A stretch of 64,000 bases of DNA, from the NCBI RefSeq assembly GCF_905220415.1, contig NC_059538.1, positions 3,038,001 to 3,102,000 on the forward strand, written 5' to 3'. Position 1 is the stretch's first letter; each line of letters begins with the position of its first letter. The position numbers and the translations under genes are program-made. A model generated the notes under the pieces. The model did not search any database, had not been told where the DNA came from, and worked only from the letters and a program-made list of their open reading frames with translations. This stretch comes from Colias croceus (Eukaryota; Arthropoda; Insecta; Lepidoptera; Pieridae). Below, piece by piece: positions 28,226 to 39,130 of this stretch.

Positions 28226-31200
28226 CTGTAAATGACAAATATATAAATAAACAACGAAAAGATGACGTTGACCCAGGACCACTGGTGCGAGTTGAAGAAA
28301 AATAAACATAAAACATTGTAACGTCGACACGTGACAAACATGCTGTGGGCATCTAGGCTAGCGGAGACATGCATCGGTGATTATGACGAGTGAAGTATTA
28401 AGTATTGCCAAGAAGTTTGTACATTGTGGTTCGATCAGAAAATAATGAATGATATTAACTTTTAATGTTTCAAAAAGAAATTGTTAACAATAAAGTTTGT
28501 GATCTAGTAGAATATTAAGGCGAAGAGCGTTAGCATAATAGGTAAATAGAAAAAATTGGAACGGCTCGGACTTACATATCGTTCCTACCTGGTCGGTCCT
28601 GTTCCGGGCTGTCCGTGAACGAGCTCGGCGCATCGCTGGGAGTGTTCATAAAACGGGAAGCTGCGGAGGCACTGCTATGCCCACTACTGGCTAACTGTTC
28701 ATATCGTGGGCTCTAAAGAGAAAATTCGAAGTGGATTGAATCTATCTTGGACTTCAGCCATATATTTATTCAATTACAGAGAGATTCTTAAATATACGAG
28801 TATACAAGTCTCTTCTGTAGGACCTTGTGAAAATACTCCTTGTATATTTTTAGTATAATGAACGGCAATTGTAAAGCATGACTTTAAAAAAAAATCAATT
28901 CTGTTAATAGACTGATATCAAAAACGCCTTTAAATGCGTTTAAGTTGTGGCTTTTTTGTAGATATCTTGTCATTTATCCCTGTAGGAAATTGTGTAGTTC
29001 CTTGGCTTATAGGATAATATGAATGATATGGTAGTAATGACCTCCCAATATAATATAGATACAAATTAGATTGCCTACCTTCCCACCTAGCATGTAGTAG
29101 GGACTCGAAGATTTCCTAGGACTTGGTTGAGGTGTAGGTATCCTAGCGGATTGCGAGGGGAGTCCTAAAAGCGAATCCAATACATCCTCCAATGTAGTAG
29201 ACCCCGGGGAAGGTTTTGTTATACCCACATTCAAAGAACGCTGAGAATCTTGCCAGTCTGAAAAATTGTGGCAATTGTAATAAGTTTTTGTTAAAATTTT
29301 CTACTGTAGCCTTTTGAAATTCTTATGTTTTGACATAATTTGAAAATGTATTCAATATAATTTGGATTCAATATATTTTAAGGATTGAGACAGATCATTT
29401 TTATATTTTTGATGTGAAAAATTTTCAATTTTGTCTGTATAGTATTAGAATAAGAGAAGTATAGAATGTAGATAAGTATAAACATAGAAGGTCAATTGAG
29501 TGAATATAGTGAAGTGAAAAGTGAAAAAGTGTTTGTATTATATTCCGACGAATATATATACTTTCGCAAAGTCAGTTTACTAATTACTCAATCATTCTAA
29601 TAACTTACCTTACAATTATTAATGTGACAAAATCTAATGAAAATGTTAAAAAACAAAACAAAAAAGACGGCACTTAAATAAAAAATAAAACAAAATATAA
29701 AATAAAACTGAATATATTCAATAATAATCATTATAAGTAAAATGAACTAAAAGTACATACAATGATTAAAGTCAAAGACAATTATAATTATAATATGATT
29801 TATAACCAACCATCTATAAAAAGGTACCGAGATTCTTTAAAAATACATAATAGCTATATGTATAATAAGATACATCATTTACGTTACATTTTCTTTGTTT
29901 CTATTATTACCTATCCGTCAACAACTATAGTATTTCATTAGAGAGCTTCCTCTATTTTAAAATAGTTTCAACAATTTCAACACTGGCAATACAAAAATGT
30001 CAACTGTCAGAAGGTAAAATAAAATTTCATTCAGAATTCAAATAATTATCGAAATTTAAAGCGTTAAATTAAATTTTGTACATAATTAGTTTGACTTGGT
30101 AGTATTATCGGAAAGTAGATGAATTCGAAGCTTCGACTACGCAGTCGTTGACTAACATCGGGCGCTCTTTCGATTTTAGCTCGGCGGTGCGAAACATCCA
30201 ACGCAGAACGGGAATTCTAACCTAATCAGAACCTGTATAATTTACTTAGGGGCGGGCCCCAACATAAATTACGAGGTGATTTAAGTAGAAGGAACTTGAA
30301 TTATGAGACACTAGTCTTTACGTCACTTCTCACCACCACTCTTGTTATGGTTCTGATAACTTTCGCCATGTCTACCTTACTATATAGCCATAACATATTT
30401 TTATACTGATTTGTGACCTTTATGGACTAACATACAATAGTTTAGAAATATAAGTAGGTAACAGCAAATAGCACCTAAATTAAATATTATAGCAACGTGA
30501 TAATATTATGTACAAAACTAATAACTATGTTAACTAGCTTTAATACTAAATCTACAGGTTTGCATAAAATAATAAACACACAAAACAAAATAATTTATAT
30601 GTACAATGAATGATAAACTGGTTTCATGTCAAATTGTCTCTTGAAATAAAATTATGGCAATAATTCCTCTATAACTTATCTATGACTAATTATATGTATG
30701 TTCATACTTGGGTTGTTACAATTAAATCTGATATGTTTAAGACAAAGTGTGTCAAATGCAAATAAAAAAGGAATTTTAATACAAATGCAATAATATTGTG
30801 CTTGCAGTATTTTCCGCTGTACTTAAAAAATCTTAGTTTAATAAACAAAAAAATGTAAAAAAAGAAAACAAAGTATTGGCAACACTTAACTCTATATTTT
30901 TTATCTGTGAACAATTTTCTGTCAAAATATAGTGATATAGTGAAGCTACATGAAATGACGCCATAAAGCCACTACAAGCCGGTGCTCATAAGCAAAATAT
31001 CACTTGTACAAAGTATAATAGTTCAATTGTGCATTAACAAACAATAATAACACAGGTGAATGGTCCTGAGTCTTAAAAACAGTTTATATAAAGCTCTATT
31101 ACATCTCACAAAATAAAATACGAATCACGACTCGAATCCACATAGACTAACACAAAACGGTACATAGACATTGCAGGTTCAAGAAATTGTTCAGGTACTG

Positions 31201-34200
31201 TATGGGGGTAGTGGTCAAAGTAATACGTTTTGGAGTACATGTCGGTTTTTGCTTAGAATACATAATATATAAACTTAGGTAGAAGCGACATACGCATATC
31301 AACACGTTCCGTTTTAAGTCGGCTAATTCAGCCGAGTTGCGTTGCGTAGTTGTTTAAATGTATATTCTATCTCTGTCTGACTTCGGAGTACTTGAATGCG
31401 TACGTTACTATGCTTGTGTGCATAAATGTTTATGTAGATTACGCGGAACAAGTTTAACTGCTAGTTTGCATAGACCACTTCTACGTCAGTTTTTACGTAT
31501 TCTACGTGTTTTGAAGTGAAACTTCGCGTTGAGAGTAAAATTTTCGTCATGGCAATACCGTCACTTCAGTAACGATTTTGGCATTTGCAAAAGTTTCACT
31601 TCTGACACGTGTGCTTGACACGCATTTGTATAGGAATGTGTGAAGCCTGCAATGTATAGTGTAGTGGTCACGCTCGCTCACCGGGCGCCGCGCGGTGGTC
31701 GAGGCGGAGGGAGGAGGGCGGCCGCGGGTGGGGGGGCGGTAACGCTTCCGTTACCACCAGGGGCGTTTGCGGAGATTCTAGCGGCTTCGTTCCTGGGGAT
31801 AACATTTAAATATAAACACTTATTTATTAAATTACTGTCCACTTACCTGTTCAAAGTACAAATTTATTTTCGTAAAAACAGTTTTATATATTCTTTTTAC
31901 TCTTTTAATTTTATATTTTATAACTAGCTGTCCTGAATCATTGTTCTGCCTTATTCTTATCATTTGAGGGATGATAAATAGACGTCCGATTCTCAGCTCA
32001 TCACAAAATATGCACACAACATCTCATGAGAATTGGTAAACCGTTTCGGAGGAGTTTAACTACAAACACTGCGACACAAGAATTTTATATATTAGATTTT
32101 AGAAGTATGTCATACATGCTACAGTCTACCAGAGACATTTACCGAACAGATATACCTGCGCAGGTCAACCGAACATAGGTAGGTTCAATTGCACAGGTCT
32201 ATTCTCACACATGTTCCGGTATACCTGTACAGGTATACCTACACAGGAATATCTGTACAGGTATACCGTAGCGTATGTGGCAACCATTAGATTTCTAGAA
32301 GAACTTTCCAATCGTCATAACATATTTTTACCATTTACCATTATAGTAATACAATTTGCAGGACACTTGTTAATTGGCTTGTGCTAATAGGTTATGCAAT
32401 AACGCACGGGATTTTAGAATAGTTATGGCTAATGAGATTGCACTAAGAAACGAGAACTATAATTATAGCGAACGTCTTGACATTGATCTTTGACATTGAA
32501 CAAAAACAACACGAATATAATGACCAAACACTAATGAACATGCGTTCTTAGGATCGATTAAACTAATTGATGTTTTTCCGGCAATTAATTGAAGAACCTA
32601 CGCTACGTCCTCTAACATCAGATAATATGAAATCAATTAGTGATTGGAAATATTCAATACAATCAATATATTTTGCTTTAAAAAATGTACTTGTATTTAT
32701 AAGGAGGAACGCTGGCTCTTGAGACACAGAGTTACTATAGTTCAAGAGTCAGCGTACATATTTTTGTAAAGTTAATGTTTTTGGCAAAATAAGGATTTTT
32801 TTTATATATATAAATAGCTAGAGGAACATTTTCGAAACCCAACACAATCAAATTAGCACTATACACCTACAGTACGCACAGGTTTAACATAACGTCTTAA
32901 ATGGTTCCCCTGGTTTGAGGGTAGCTACTGGACTTGTCCTACAAAGCATGGGGGCCACTGAAAATCAGTGCTGTGTTGTTGAAGGCATGATATAGTTGAT
33001 TCTATTTATGCCAAAATAAACAATGTCATTTTTGCCACACTATTGATTTTCGTACTTATTTTTTGACCAATTTTTTTGAACTTTAAATATCTGAATACTG
33101 CTTTATGACATGGCAGTACAGGAGCTATATTGTACACTAACATTATAAAGAAGAAAACTTTCGTTTGTTTGTTTGATTGTAATGAATAGGCTAGGAATAA
33201 TCGGTCCAGTAGTTTATGACTACTGGACCGATTTTAAAAATTCTTTCACCATTCTAAAGCTCCATTATCCACGAGTAATATAGGCTATATATTATCACGC
33301 TAAGACCAACTGGACCGGAGCCACGCGGGTGAAACCGCGCGGCACAGCTAGTATTAACTATAGTCGCTTGTACTCTATAGACTATACTCACCAACAAACG
33401 AGCTCTCCAACCAGTACAGCTTCTGACTGGAGCGCGGCGAGACATCCGGATCTGCGTCGCCATTGGCCGGCTCCAGACCCGACACGTAGTGAACTATTGC
33501 TGACGTCACTTCCTTGATCGATGTTTGGATCTCTTCTGACGCTTTGCTTGACGCGGACTGTTGGAGGAGCGATGATGCTAGCCTGGAATGAAATGGAAGT
33601 CATGATTATGGGTAGAGTAGCTTATTTTTACACTGTTTTTGTCTATCTGTAGTCATGAATTTTGATGATAATCCGAAGTTCTCAGGTATTGCATATATTT
33701 CGTAGGTCAACGTCTGTTATGACTTATTACTTATCTAATTCATTACATTTGTGATAAATGTTTTCTGCAAAATAATTTTTATTCACACCAACGTAGCATA
33801 AATTCATGACCGACGTCATCCTACACATACAATAACATAAAAAGTCCAGTCAAATCTATGGGTTACTATTTTCAAAATAATTCACCTTTCACGCGGCATT
33901 TTTTGTCCTGTACTTTGGAATAATTATGCCCACAATAACAATAGTAAATCATCTGGCATTAACTCCTTTACTATTACCATTTAACACTCCTTCAAACACA
34001 AATGAATCACACTAAAAACCAACCTTTCCTACAGCATATATACAATAATAACAAACAAATCACCTTTCATGCGGTGTCCTAGGTGTAGAATTCAGTCGCT
34101 CCTGGCTCCTCCAGCCCAAGTAGGGCTGTCGCGCGCTGAAGGAAGACCGCGTGGAGGGCGAGCACAGCGGGCTGGTCCCGCGGATGCTGCTACGGGTGGA

Positions 34201-36856
34201 AGAGCATGGTGACGTCTGGAAGTGGTTATAGATATTACTATATTGTTTTATTTATTTATTCAAACTCTTTATTGTGCTGCCAAAATACAAACAAAACTAA
34301 TTCTAAAAGAAAAACAGCACATAAAGCGGCCTTATCACTTAAGAGTGTTCACTTCCAGCCAACTTTTTTATGTTACTGGGGTAAGAATTGGATATTTAAT
34401 AGACTGTAATAAATAAGTTTTGTTTAACATAACTGGGATAAAATACTGCCTGCAAGTGTTAATTATGCTGTTTGCGAAGCAACACTAAAAAACGCAGTTT
34501 GAGAAATGCAGTTTGCGAGCAAAAATGTAGGTTTTTCAACGTTATCCTTGTGGTATAAAGTAAAATAAAATATATTACTAAATAGTCATAATATAATACT
34601 GAGAAGTTTTATAGACACTACAATACGGATACTAAAACGTATGGGAGAACCAGGGAGACATGATTATATTCTGTTTTGTCACTACCCTAATAGGATAAGA
34701 AGAGGCTAGAGACCGACAGAATAAGCCGCTATTTCACTATCATGGAAAAACATTATATATCTTGTGTTTTATTTAAAAATATCACTAAATTTAACTTCAA
34801 AATCACTGTTTAATCAGACTGGAATATAAACTAAACTAACCATGACTGTTACTTTTGGCAAAGAAAAGAGAACTGAAACTGTAAGAAGCTACCGTGCATA
34901 ACAATACATGGTAATAGTTTGTTAATTTGTACATAATTTGTTTTGAATATTCATTATCAAGGCCACTCTTGTTTACGATCTGGTGAAAACATCGTTAATT
35001 ATGGTTTATAAGCTAATCACTATTCAAAACAGCTGACGATGATTTCTTTCTATATACTTATTATTATAATTGCGCATCGTTATTAATTGTAATATGAAAT
35101 ATTATAGTACATATTGTGAAATTTTTATATAACGTAACAACACGCTATTATTATAGTTAGGTGTTAGACTATTCACAATAATTTACTTGTAATTCCTGCC
35201 TACCATATAGCAATTAGCAAGCACGAATAATATCTAAATCACTGTTATAGATACTGTAGTCTGTATCACATGAAAAAAAACATATAAATAAATACATCAC
35301 AAATAGCTAAAAGTTTTAGGTACCAATACAAACTGGTATAGTACGATTCAAACTTAATGGCGGCTCAGAAGATAGGTGCAAGGGCGATTGCGGGTGCGCA
35401 CAGGTCCCCCTAAAAATTTTTTCTGCGCATCGGATCGTTCGATGATCCGAGCCATACAGTAAGCTATGTTAGCTTAGCTAGCAATTTAAATCTTACCTGA
35501 TTGGAGTTAAGCCGACTCGTGGACCACCTCCCAAAGCTGGTAGTATGCGGGGACAGCTGCGGCGGCGGGGGCTGAGCGTTCGCCCCCAGGCTGCCCAGCG
35601 AGGTGGTCTTCGAGTTGAGCCCGCTCCACCGCGCTGCTGAGGAGGCGTCAGAGAGCCGCTTGCGCAGGAGGAACCCCTCGCGGGGGGCTGGCGCGTTTTT
35701 GTACCTTTAATTGTAAATGGTTCTTTTGTTGGCGAAGTCGTAATAAATCTATTAATTAGTTTAAATAAGTTGTTGATTATTGAAGTAAATATTAAAAAGA
35801 TGCTGTAAAAACGAAAGTTTAATGTCTACCGAGAGTATTTTAATGAAAAGCTACGTAACTAATATACGTAGTATATTTTGTACAAACGAAGATGAAAGAT
35901 AGTTGACCAACAGCCTTATCTTTATAATATTTTTTTCAGATTATGGCTGCATATAATATTAAAATTAATACCAACTCTATCTTTCGACCTTTTCAATGTG
36001 TTATATAATTGTAATCTCACATAAATAAAGGATATTCGAGGCACGTGTTTAATTTGTTTCGTATCAAAATACTCAACTCCCACTTACTCACCCACGTATT
36101 CTAAATAAAATATACGGCCAATTTTATCTGTTCCCACACAGAATATTTATAGAATTCAAAGTAATCCTATAAAGCTACCCTTTTCCGGTGCATATTTCTG
36201 ATATATTTCTATGATTAAAATAACACCATTGTTATGTAGGAACGCAATGTTAAGTAACTTTCATTGTATAGAATTTGAAGAAACATTGTTTTAGATTGAA
36301 AATTTATGAATTACTAGATTTCCGCCCGCGGCTTCGCCCGCGTTTGCAAAGGAAAACCCGCATAGTTCCCGATGCCGTGGGATTTCCGGGATAAAAACTA
36401 TCCTATGTGTTAATCCAAGTTACCCTCTATATGTGTGCTAAATTTCATTGTAATCGGTTCAGTAGTTTTTACGTGAAAGAGTAACAAATATCCATACATC
36501 CATACATCCATACAAACTTTCGCCTTTATAATATACATATATTAGATTGCGGTTAGAGGGTGGTCAACAGGTGCAATAAAATCTATTTTGGTTCGAGTAA
36601 TGCATTCACATATTGTATGAAAAGCACGTGTTTATTATTGCACTTAAGCACCTTTATGTTTTAAGAAATTTATGAATATCACTTATTTTAAAATAACTCT
36701 CAGATATTTCAACGATAATTATAAGGAAAATATATATAGAAAAAAGAGATAAACTCACCATTCTGGAACATTGAGTTTCTGCAACGATCTCTGGACCCTC
36801 AACTCGTGCTCTGATAACACACGATCCGAATTCTTTTGCAATTCGTTCTCAGGAGG
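27015..36856 (-). CDS. Ser/Pro-rich MYND zinc-finger protein, multi-exon (5' end uncertain)
   Basis: Exons in transcript order: 36856-36759, 35704-35497, 34215-34064, 33582-33392, 31792-31682, 29257-29079, 28712-28589, 28225-27015. All have GT-AG borders and fitting phases, giving 757 codons and a stop. The N-terminal part holds 'ELRVQRSLQKLNVPEWYKNA' and 'FLLRKRL', then long Ser/Pro/Arg-rich stretches. The last exon has a C-K-F-P-K-C pair followed by a MYND finger (CHNC-x4-C-x3-C-x7-H-x3-C). A folded alpha/beta-like C-terminal region without low complexity follows. MYND fingers bind proline-rich partners. From memory the C-terminal region recalls the apical-junction AJM-1 family; that is unverified. 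The first exon listed begins in phase 0 with no in-frame ATG, so more 5' coding sequence must exist, perhaps 38183-37080. Confidence 0.85.
28589..28712 (-). CDS. MYND protein exon
   Basis: 124 nt, acceptor 'tctttag', donor GTAGGA. Encodes SPRYEQLASSGHSSASAASR, then a Ser/Pro-rich segment ending SPEQDRP. Confidence 0.9.
29079..29257 (-). CDS. MYND protein exon
   Basis: 179 nt, acceptor 'tttttcag', donor GTAGGC. Encodes DWQDSQRSLNVGITKPSPGS, then LEDVLDSLLGLPSQSARIP and PSPRKSSSPYYMLGGK. Confidence 0.9.
29258..31681 (-). other. Intron of the MYND gene
   Basis: 2.4 kb, mostly AT-rich. A moderately GC-rich patch at 30120-30260 has no splice-compatible frame that I could join. Nothing else supported. 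Confidence 0.6.
31682..31792 (-). CDS. GC-rich 111-nt exon of the MYND gene, possible cassette
   Basis: Acceptor 'atccccag' and donor GTGAGC enclose 37 codons in phase 1/1. They read GTKPLESPQTPLVVTEALPP, then a Pro/Arg-rich stretch ending LDHRAAP. Neighbouring exons also join in frame without it, so it can be included or skipped freely. Very high GC against an AT-rich intron. Confidence 0.7.
31925..32100. repeat. LINE tail remnant
   Basis: Starts 'aactagctgtcctgaa' and contains 'aattggtaaaccgtttcgga' and 'acacaagaattttatatatt', the usual ends of interspersed tails in this window. Degenerate. Confidence 0.45.
32154..32272. repeat. Cluster of ACCTGTACAGGT-type palindromes
   Basis: ACCTGCGCAGGT at 32154-32165; a perfect 22-nt palindrome centred on CCTGTACAGG at 32218-32239; and degenerate repeats of the same motif up to about 32268. 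It lies in an intron of the MYND gene. Function unknown. Confidence 0.7.
32709..32800 (+). repeat. LINE 3' tail with 14-bp stem-loop
   Basis: ACGCTGGCTCTTGA (32709-32722) pairs with 32742-32755 with one G-U pair, around the loop 'gacacagagttactatagt'. The loop resembles the one at 15388-15407 while the stem sequence differs. Confidence 0.6.
33128..33356 (+). repeat. Chimeric LINE/SINE tail fragments
   Basis: Landmarks: 'acattataaagaagaaaact', 'cacgctaagaccaactggac' and 'gtgaaaccgcgcggcacagc'. TCGGTCCAGTAGT at 33201-33213 is mirrored exactly at 33219-33231, suggesting two tails in opposite orientation fused here. Confidence 0.6.
33392..33582 (-). CDS. MYND protein exon
   Basis: 191 nt, acceptor 'attccag', donor GTGAGT. 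Encodes LASSLLQQSASSKASEEIQT, a probable helix, then IVHYVSGLEPANGDAD and QKLYWLESSFV. Confidence 0.9.
34064..34215 (-). CDS. MYND protein exon
   Basis: 152 nt, acceptor 'cttccag', donor GTGATT. Encodes TSPCSSTRSSIRGTSPLCSP and onward to LNSTPRTPHE; Ser/Thr/Pro/Arg-rich, probably disordered. Confidence 0.88.
34236..34390 (-). repeat. Interspersed repeat tail, reverse orientation
   Basis: (TTTA)n, then 'caaactctttattgtgctgc', 'aaagcggccttatcacttaa' and 'ttccagccaacttttttatg', recognised as a common lepidopteran 3' tail. It sits directly beside the exon at 34064-34215. Confidence 0.5.
35497..35704 (-). CDS. MYND protein exon
   Basis: 208 nt, acceptor 'ttaaag', donor GTAAGA. GC-rich. Encodes YKNAPAPREGFLLRKRLSDA, an SSAARWSGLNSKTTSLGSLG segment, a PPPPQLSP stretch and SRLNSNQ. 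Confidence 0.9.
36312..36546 (+). repeat. LINE/SINE tail, copy A
   Basis: Begins 'tactagatttccgcccgcgg', ends in 'catccatacatccatacaaa' and 'ctttcgcctttataatat'. About 230 bp, nearly identical to 61134-61370. Lies in the intron before exon 36759-36856. Confidence 0.8.
36759..36856 (-). CDS. MYND protein exon (most 5' certain exon)
   Basis: 98 nt, acceptor 'gttttag', donor GTGAGT. Encodes PPENELQKNSDRVLSEHELR, then VQRSLQKLNVPEW. Starts in phase 0 without a methionine. Confidence 0.9.
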
Positions 36857-37008
36857 CTAAAACAAAAATATTGTCATCAGAAAAGCCCAATAATAATTAG
36901 ATTTATATGGAAAAGGATAACTACTTACTACGAAATCATAGAAGATAGATAAAACAAATATAGATAGAAAGAAACAAAGAAACAAGATAGATTCTTTTAA
37001 ATTAAAAA

Positions 37009-37014
37009 TTTATT
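37009..37014 (-). terminator. Poly(A) signal after the 372-codon frame
   Basis: AATAAA on the minus strand, 51 bases after the stop at 37065-37067. Supports a transcript ending here without splicing onward. Confidence 0.55.
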
Positions 37015-37064
37015 TAGCGTCACATGATTTGTACAGTGAATAAAATGAATTAGACCATCCAATT

Positions 37065-38183
37065 TCAAGCCGCATTTACCGAATCTTCTTCGTTTGGAGT
37101 TAAGCGGTAAAACGTTCCAAATATTAAACCATTTGGCGTGGTTAAAGTAACACAGTTATTGTAATCGTCAAAGTAATCTAAAGGAGAAGAATCAGGCACA
37201 GATGCTTTTAGAGTTTTGTTTAATTTATCTATAACAAATTTATCATAAGCAATGTCTTCATTTTCTTGGGATATACTTGAAATGTGATCATTTTCACGTC
37301 GATATTGACTTATAAGTTTCTCAGAAATCAGTGATTCTCTACTTATCAACAAATTGTCACTAAATTCACAGATATTGATAACATCAGACCACGACATTCG
37401 GTCTGACTCATTAGTTATCGCATGCATGCCATCAGAAGGACCATCTATTATGTCTGACACGCCGTATATGCTTTCATACCATGAATCGCAACAATCTGAA
37501 TTCGTTTTTAATGAATTCGTGCTACTCATAAAGTTCACGTTGTGACTGGATCTTTTAATTGTAGATGTGAAAGGTCCTTGTGTTGAATTGTTATTCATTC
37601 GAGTCATATTGTCGTCGACAAATTCACTGTAGTCTGGTAATTCAAAATCATTCAATTCACTATCTGTAACTGGAGGTTTTAAAATTGATTTGTCAACTTC
37701 ACTTGTATCTTCTAAAGGTGGAGGCGGAATGCTTTCAATCAATCGATTGAAGAAATCGCGGATCCTATCTTCACTATTCGTTGAAATGTTTGCAGAAATT
37801 TTAACATCATTTGCATATACCAGTGACGTAACTCTCCTAGAAACATCGACAGCTGAAGAATTCCTTGATTTCATGCAATACATGGATTGGCTAGAAAATC
37901 TTCTCGAATCTATTTTACGAATTCGTATTTTGGATTTCCATTCGTGATGTTTTCTTTTAAAACCATTAACACTTAATGAGTTTTCGTCTTCAGATTCGCT
38001 TCTCGGTATATCAGGATACTTTGCATAGTACACGTCTCTCGGAAGTGGCTTTGAGAAAACGAATTCCGGCTTAACTTCTTCAAACGGTTCCAAGTCTTCA
38101 GTTATCCACACTGTGTCCAAACATAACCAAAATCTATTACTTTGTAAGACTTCTTCTGTGGTCAGCAACACTATCGATACCAT
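37065..38183 (-). CDS. Uncharacterised acidic 372-aa frame; own gene or first exon of the MYND gene
   Basis: Open from ATG at 38181-38183 (context accaagATGG) to TGA at 37065. No domain recognised. Ser/Asp/Asn-rich, with a conserved-looking N-terminus (FWLCLDTVWITEDLEPFEEV, then PDIPRSESEDE), a basic segment (residues about 74-95) and IPPPPLED near 152. Just before the stop is a TCG|GTAAAT donor at 37080. Using it gives 1104 nt in phase 0, exactly what the exon at 36856 needs. Two readings fit: the frame is exon 1 of the MYND gene (1125 residues in all), with read-through to the poly(A) signal at 37009 as a short isoform; or it is a separate intronless gene upstream. I lean slightly to the first. 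Confidence 0.75.
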   Translation of the reverse strand: MVSIVLLTTEEVLQSNRFWLCLDTVWITEDLEPFEEVKPEFVFSKPLPRDVYYAKYPDIPRSESEDENSLSVNGFKRKHHEWKSKIRIRKIDSRRFSSQSMYCMKSRNSSAVDVSRRVTSLVYANDVKISANISTNSEDRIRDFFNRLIESIPPPPLEDTSEVDKSILKPPVTDSELNDFELPDYSEFVDDNMTRMNNNSTQGPFTSTIKRSSHNVNFMSSTNSLKTNSDCCDSWYESIYGVSDIIDGPSDGMHAITNESDRMSWSDVINICEFSDNLLISRESLISEKLISQYRRENDHISSISQENEDIAYDKFVIDKLNKTLKASVPDSSPLDYFDDYNNCVTLTTPNGLIFGTFYRLTPNEEDSVNAA

Positions 38184-38209
38184 CTTGGTTCGATCAAGAA
38201 CTCAACTGA

Positions 38210-38241
38210 ACTGATATGAAAACAATACCCCTATTAATATA
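38210..38241 (-). promoter_or_regulatory. TATA box and arthropod initiator
   Basis: On the minus strand TATATTAATA starts at 38241 and TCAGT lies at 38214-38210. The initiator A at 38212 is 29 bases from the TATA start, the classical spacing. A second TCAGT follows at once (38209-38205). The 5' UTR would be about 29 nt to the ATG at 38183. Confidence 0.6.
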
Positions 38242-38860
38242 TCATTAGGGAATGCAAATATTTACGCGATATTTGTTTAATGGAACTTGGGTCATTCATT
38301 AAGAATAATAATTGACGTGTTTTGAAAACATTCATTGTCTCTTTGGGTATTTAAATAATATCTTAACACGGAAGTAATTATTTAAAACATCGTTAAAAGG
38401 ACACAAAATTAATCTTTAATTATCAACGATGGAATGATGTGTATAAAAAAGCTCGATAGTTTAATCACGCAATGCTTAGTGTAAAGCGCCCTTAACGGAA
38501 TAGTACGAATATATTTTATCGTAACGTGAACGCGACCTTGAACTTAGTTATGTACTTATCAAAACTCACCCTGATAGTAGATGACGCGAGAAGCGCGCAA
38601 GGACCTAGAAATCCTACACTTTCCCAACACGTCATTATCACTATTTCCGATTGTCTTTTAATTCATAAGCCCACACTGTACTAGGACGATGCAACAACCA
38701 TTTCATAATGTATTACGTAAGAAGATCATTTTTTTTTTGGAAACATTAAAAGCATCTACACAAAGCGAAACTTTGATAAGCAAGCGATATCGAAGCGAAA
38801 AGCGCTCGCCAATCAAATCAGCACAGTTAACGTTAGCTTATTGAACGTCAAAATCCAATT
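38242..38860. other. Upstream region of the 372-codon frame
   Basis: AT-rich. Probably the promoter-proximal region; no exon or element boundary seen. Confidence 0.35.
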
Positions 38861-38869
38861 ACAAGGCTG

Positions 38870-39130
38870 AATCGCAGCGCCCGTGGGGCTTCCGTGCTTA
38901 GGGTCGCTCTGCGGCCTGGTGCTGCGGTCGACGGACCTGGCATGCGGTCCTCGGGTCGGTCTTACGAGTCGATCTATGCGGCACTCCGCATCGTAATCCA
39001 TGGAGAGTATGGATTAGTGACCAGGCATCCGCGGCGATGCCTCCCGACCGACTGAGCCACTGTCAGTGTCCTTGGACTGCGCGCATGCGTCCACACACCC
39101 TCACGACCAGCTCTCGTGCCTCCGACAATA
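38870..39130 (-). repeat. GC-rich, possibly tRNA-derived SINE
   Basis: A GC-rich island in AT-rich DNA. On the minus strand TGGCTCAGTCGG (39059-39048) fits the Pol III A-box consensus. A weak B-box-like GGTCACTAATCC follows at 39022-39011, closer than in normal tRNA genes. A SINE head is likely but not proven; no poly(A) tail or duplication identified. Confidence 0.4.

Noticed and set aside
31640..31927. 95-codon plus-strand frame
   Set aside because: Covers the GC-rich minus-strand exon; its Arg/Gly-rich product is the antisense of the proline-rich exon.
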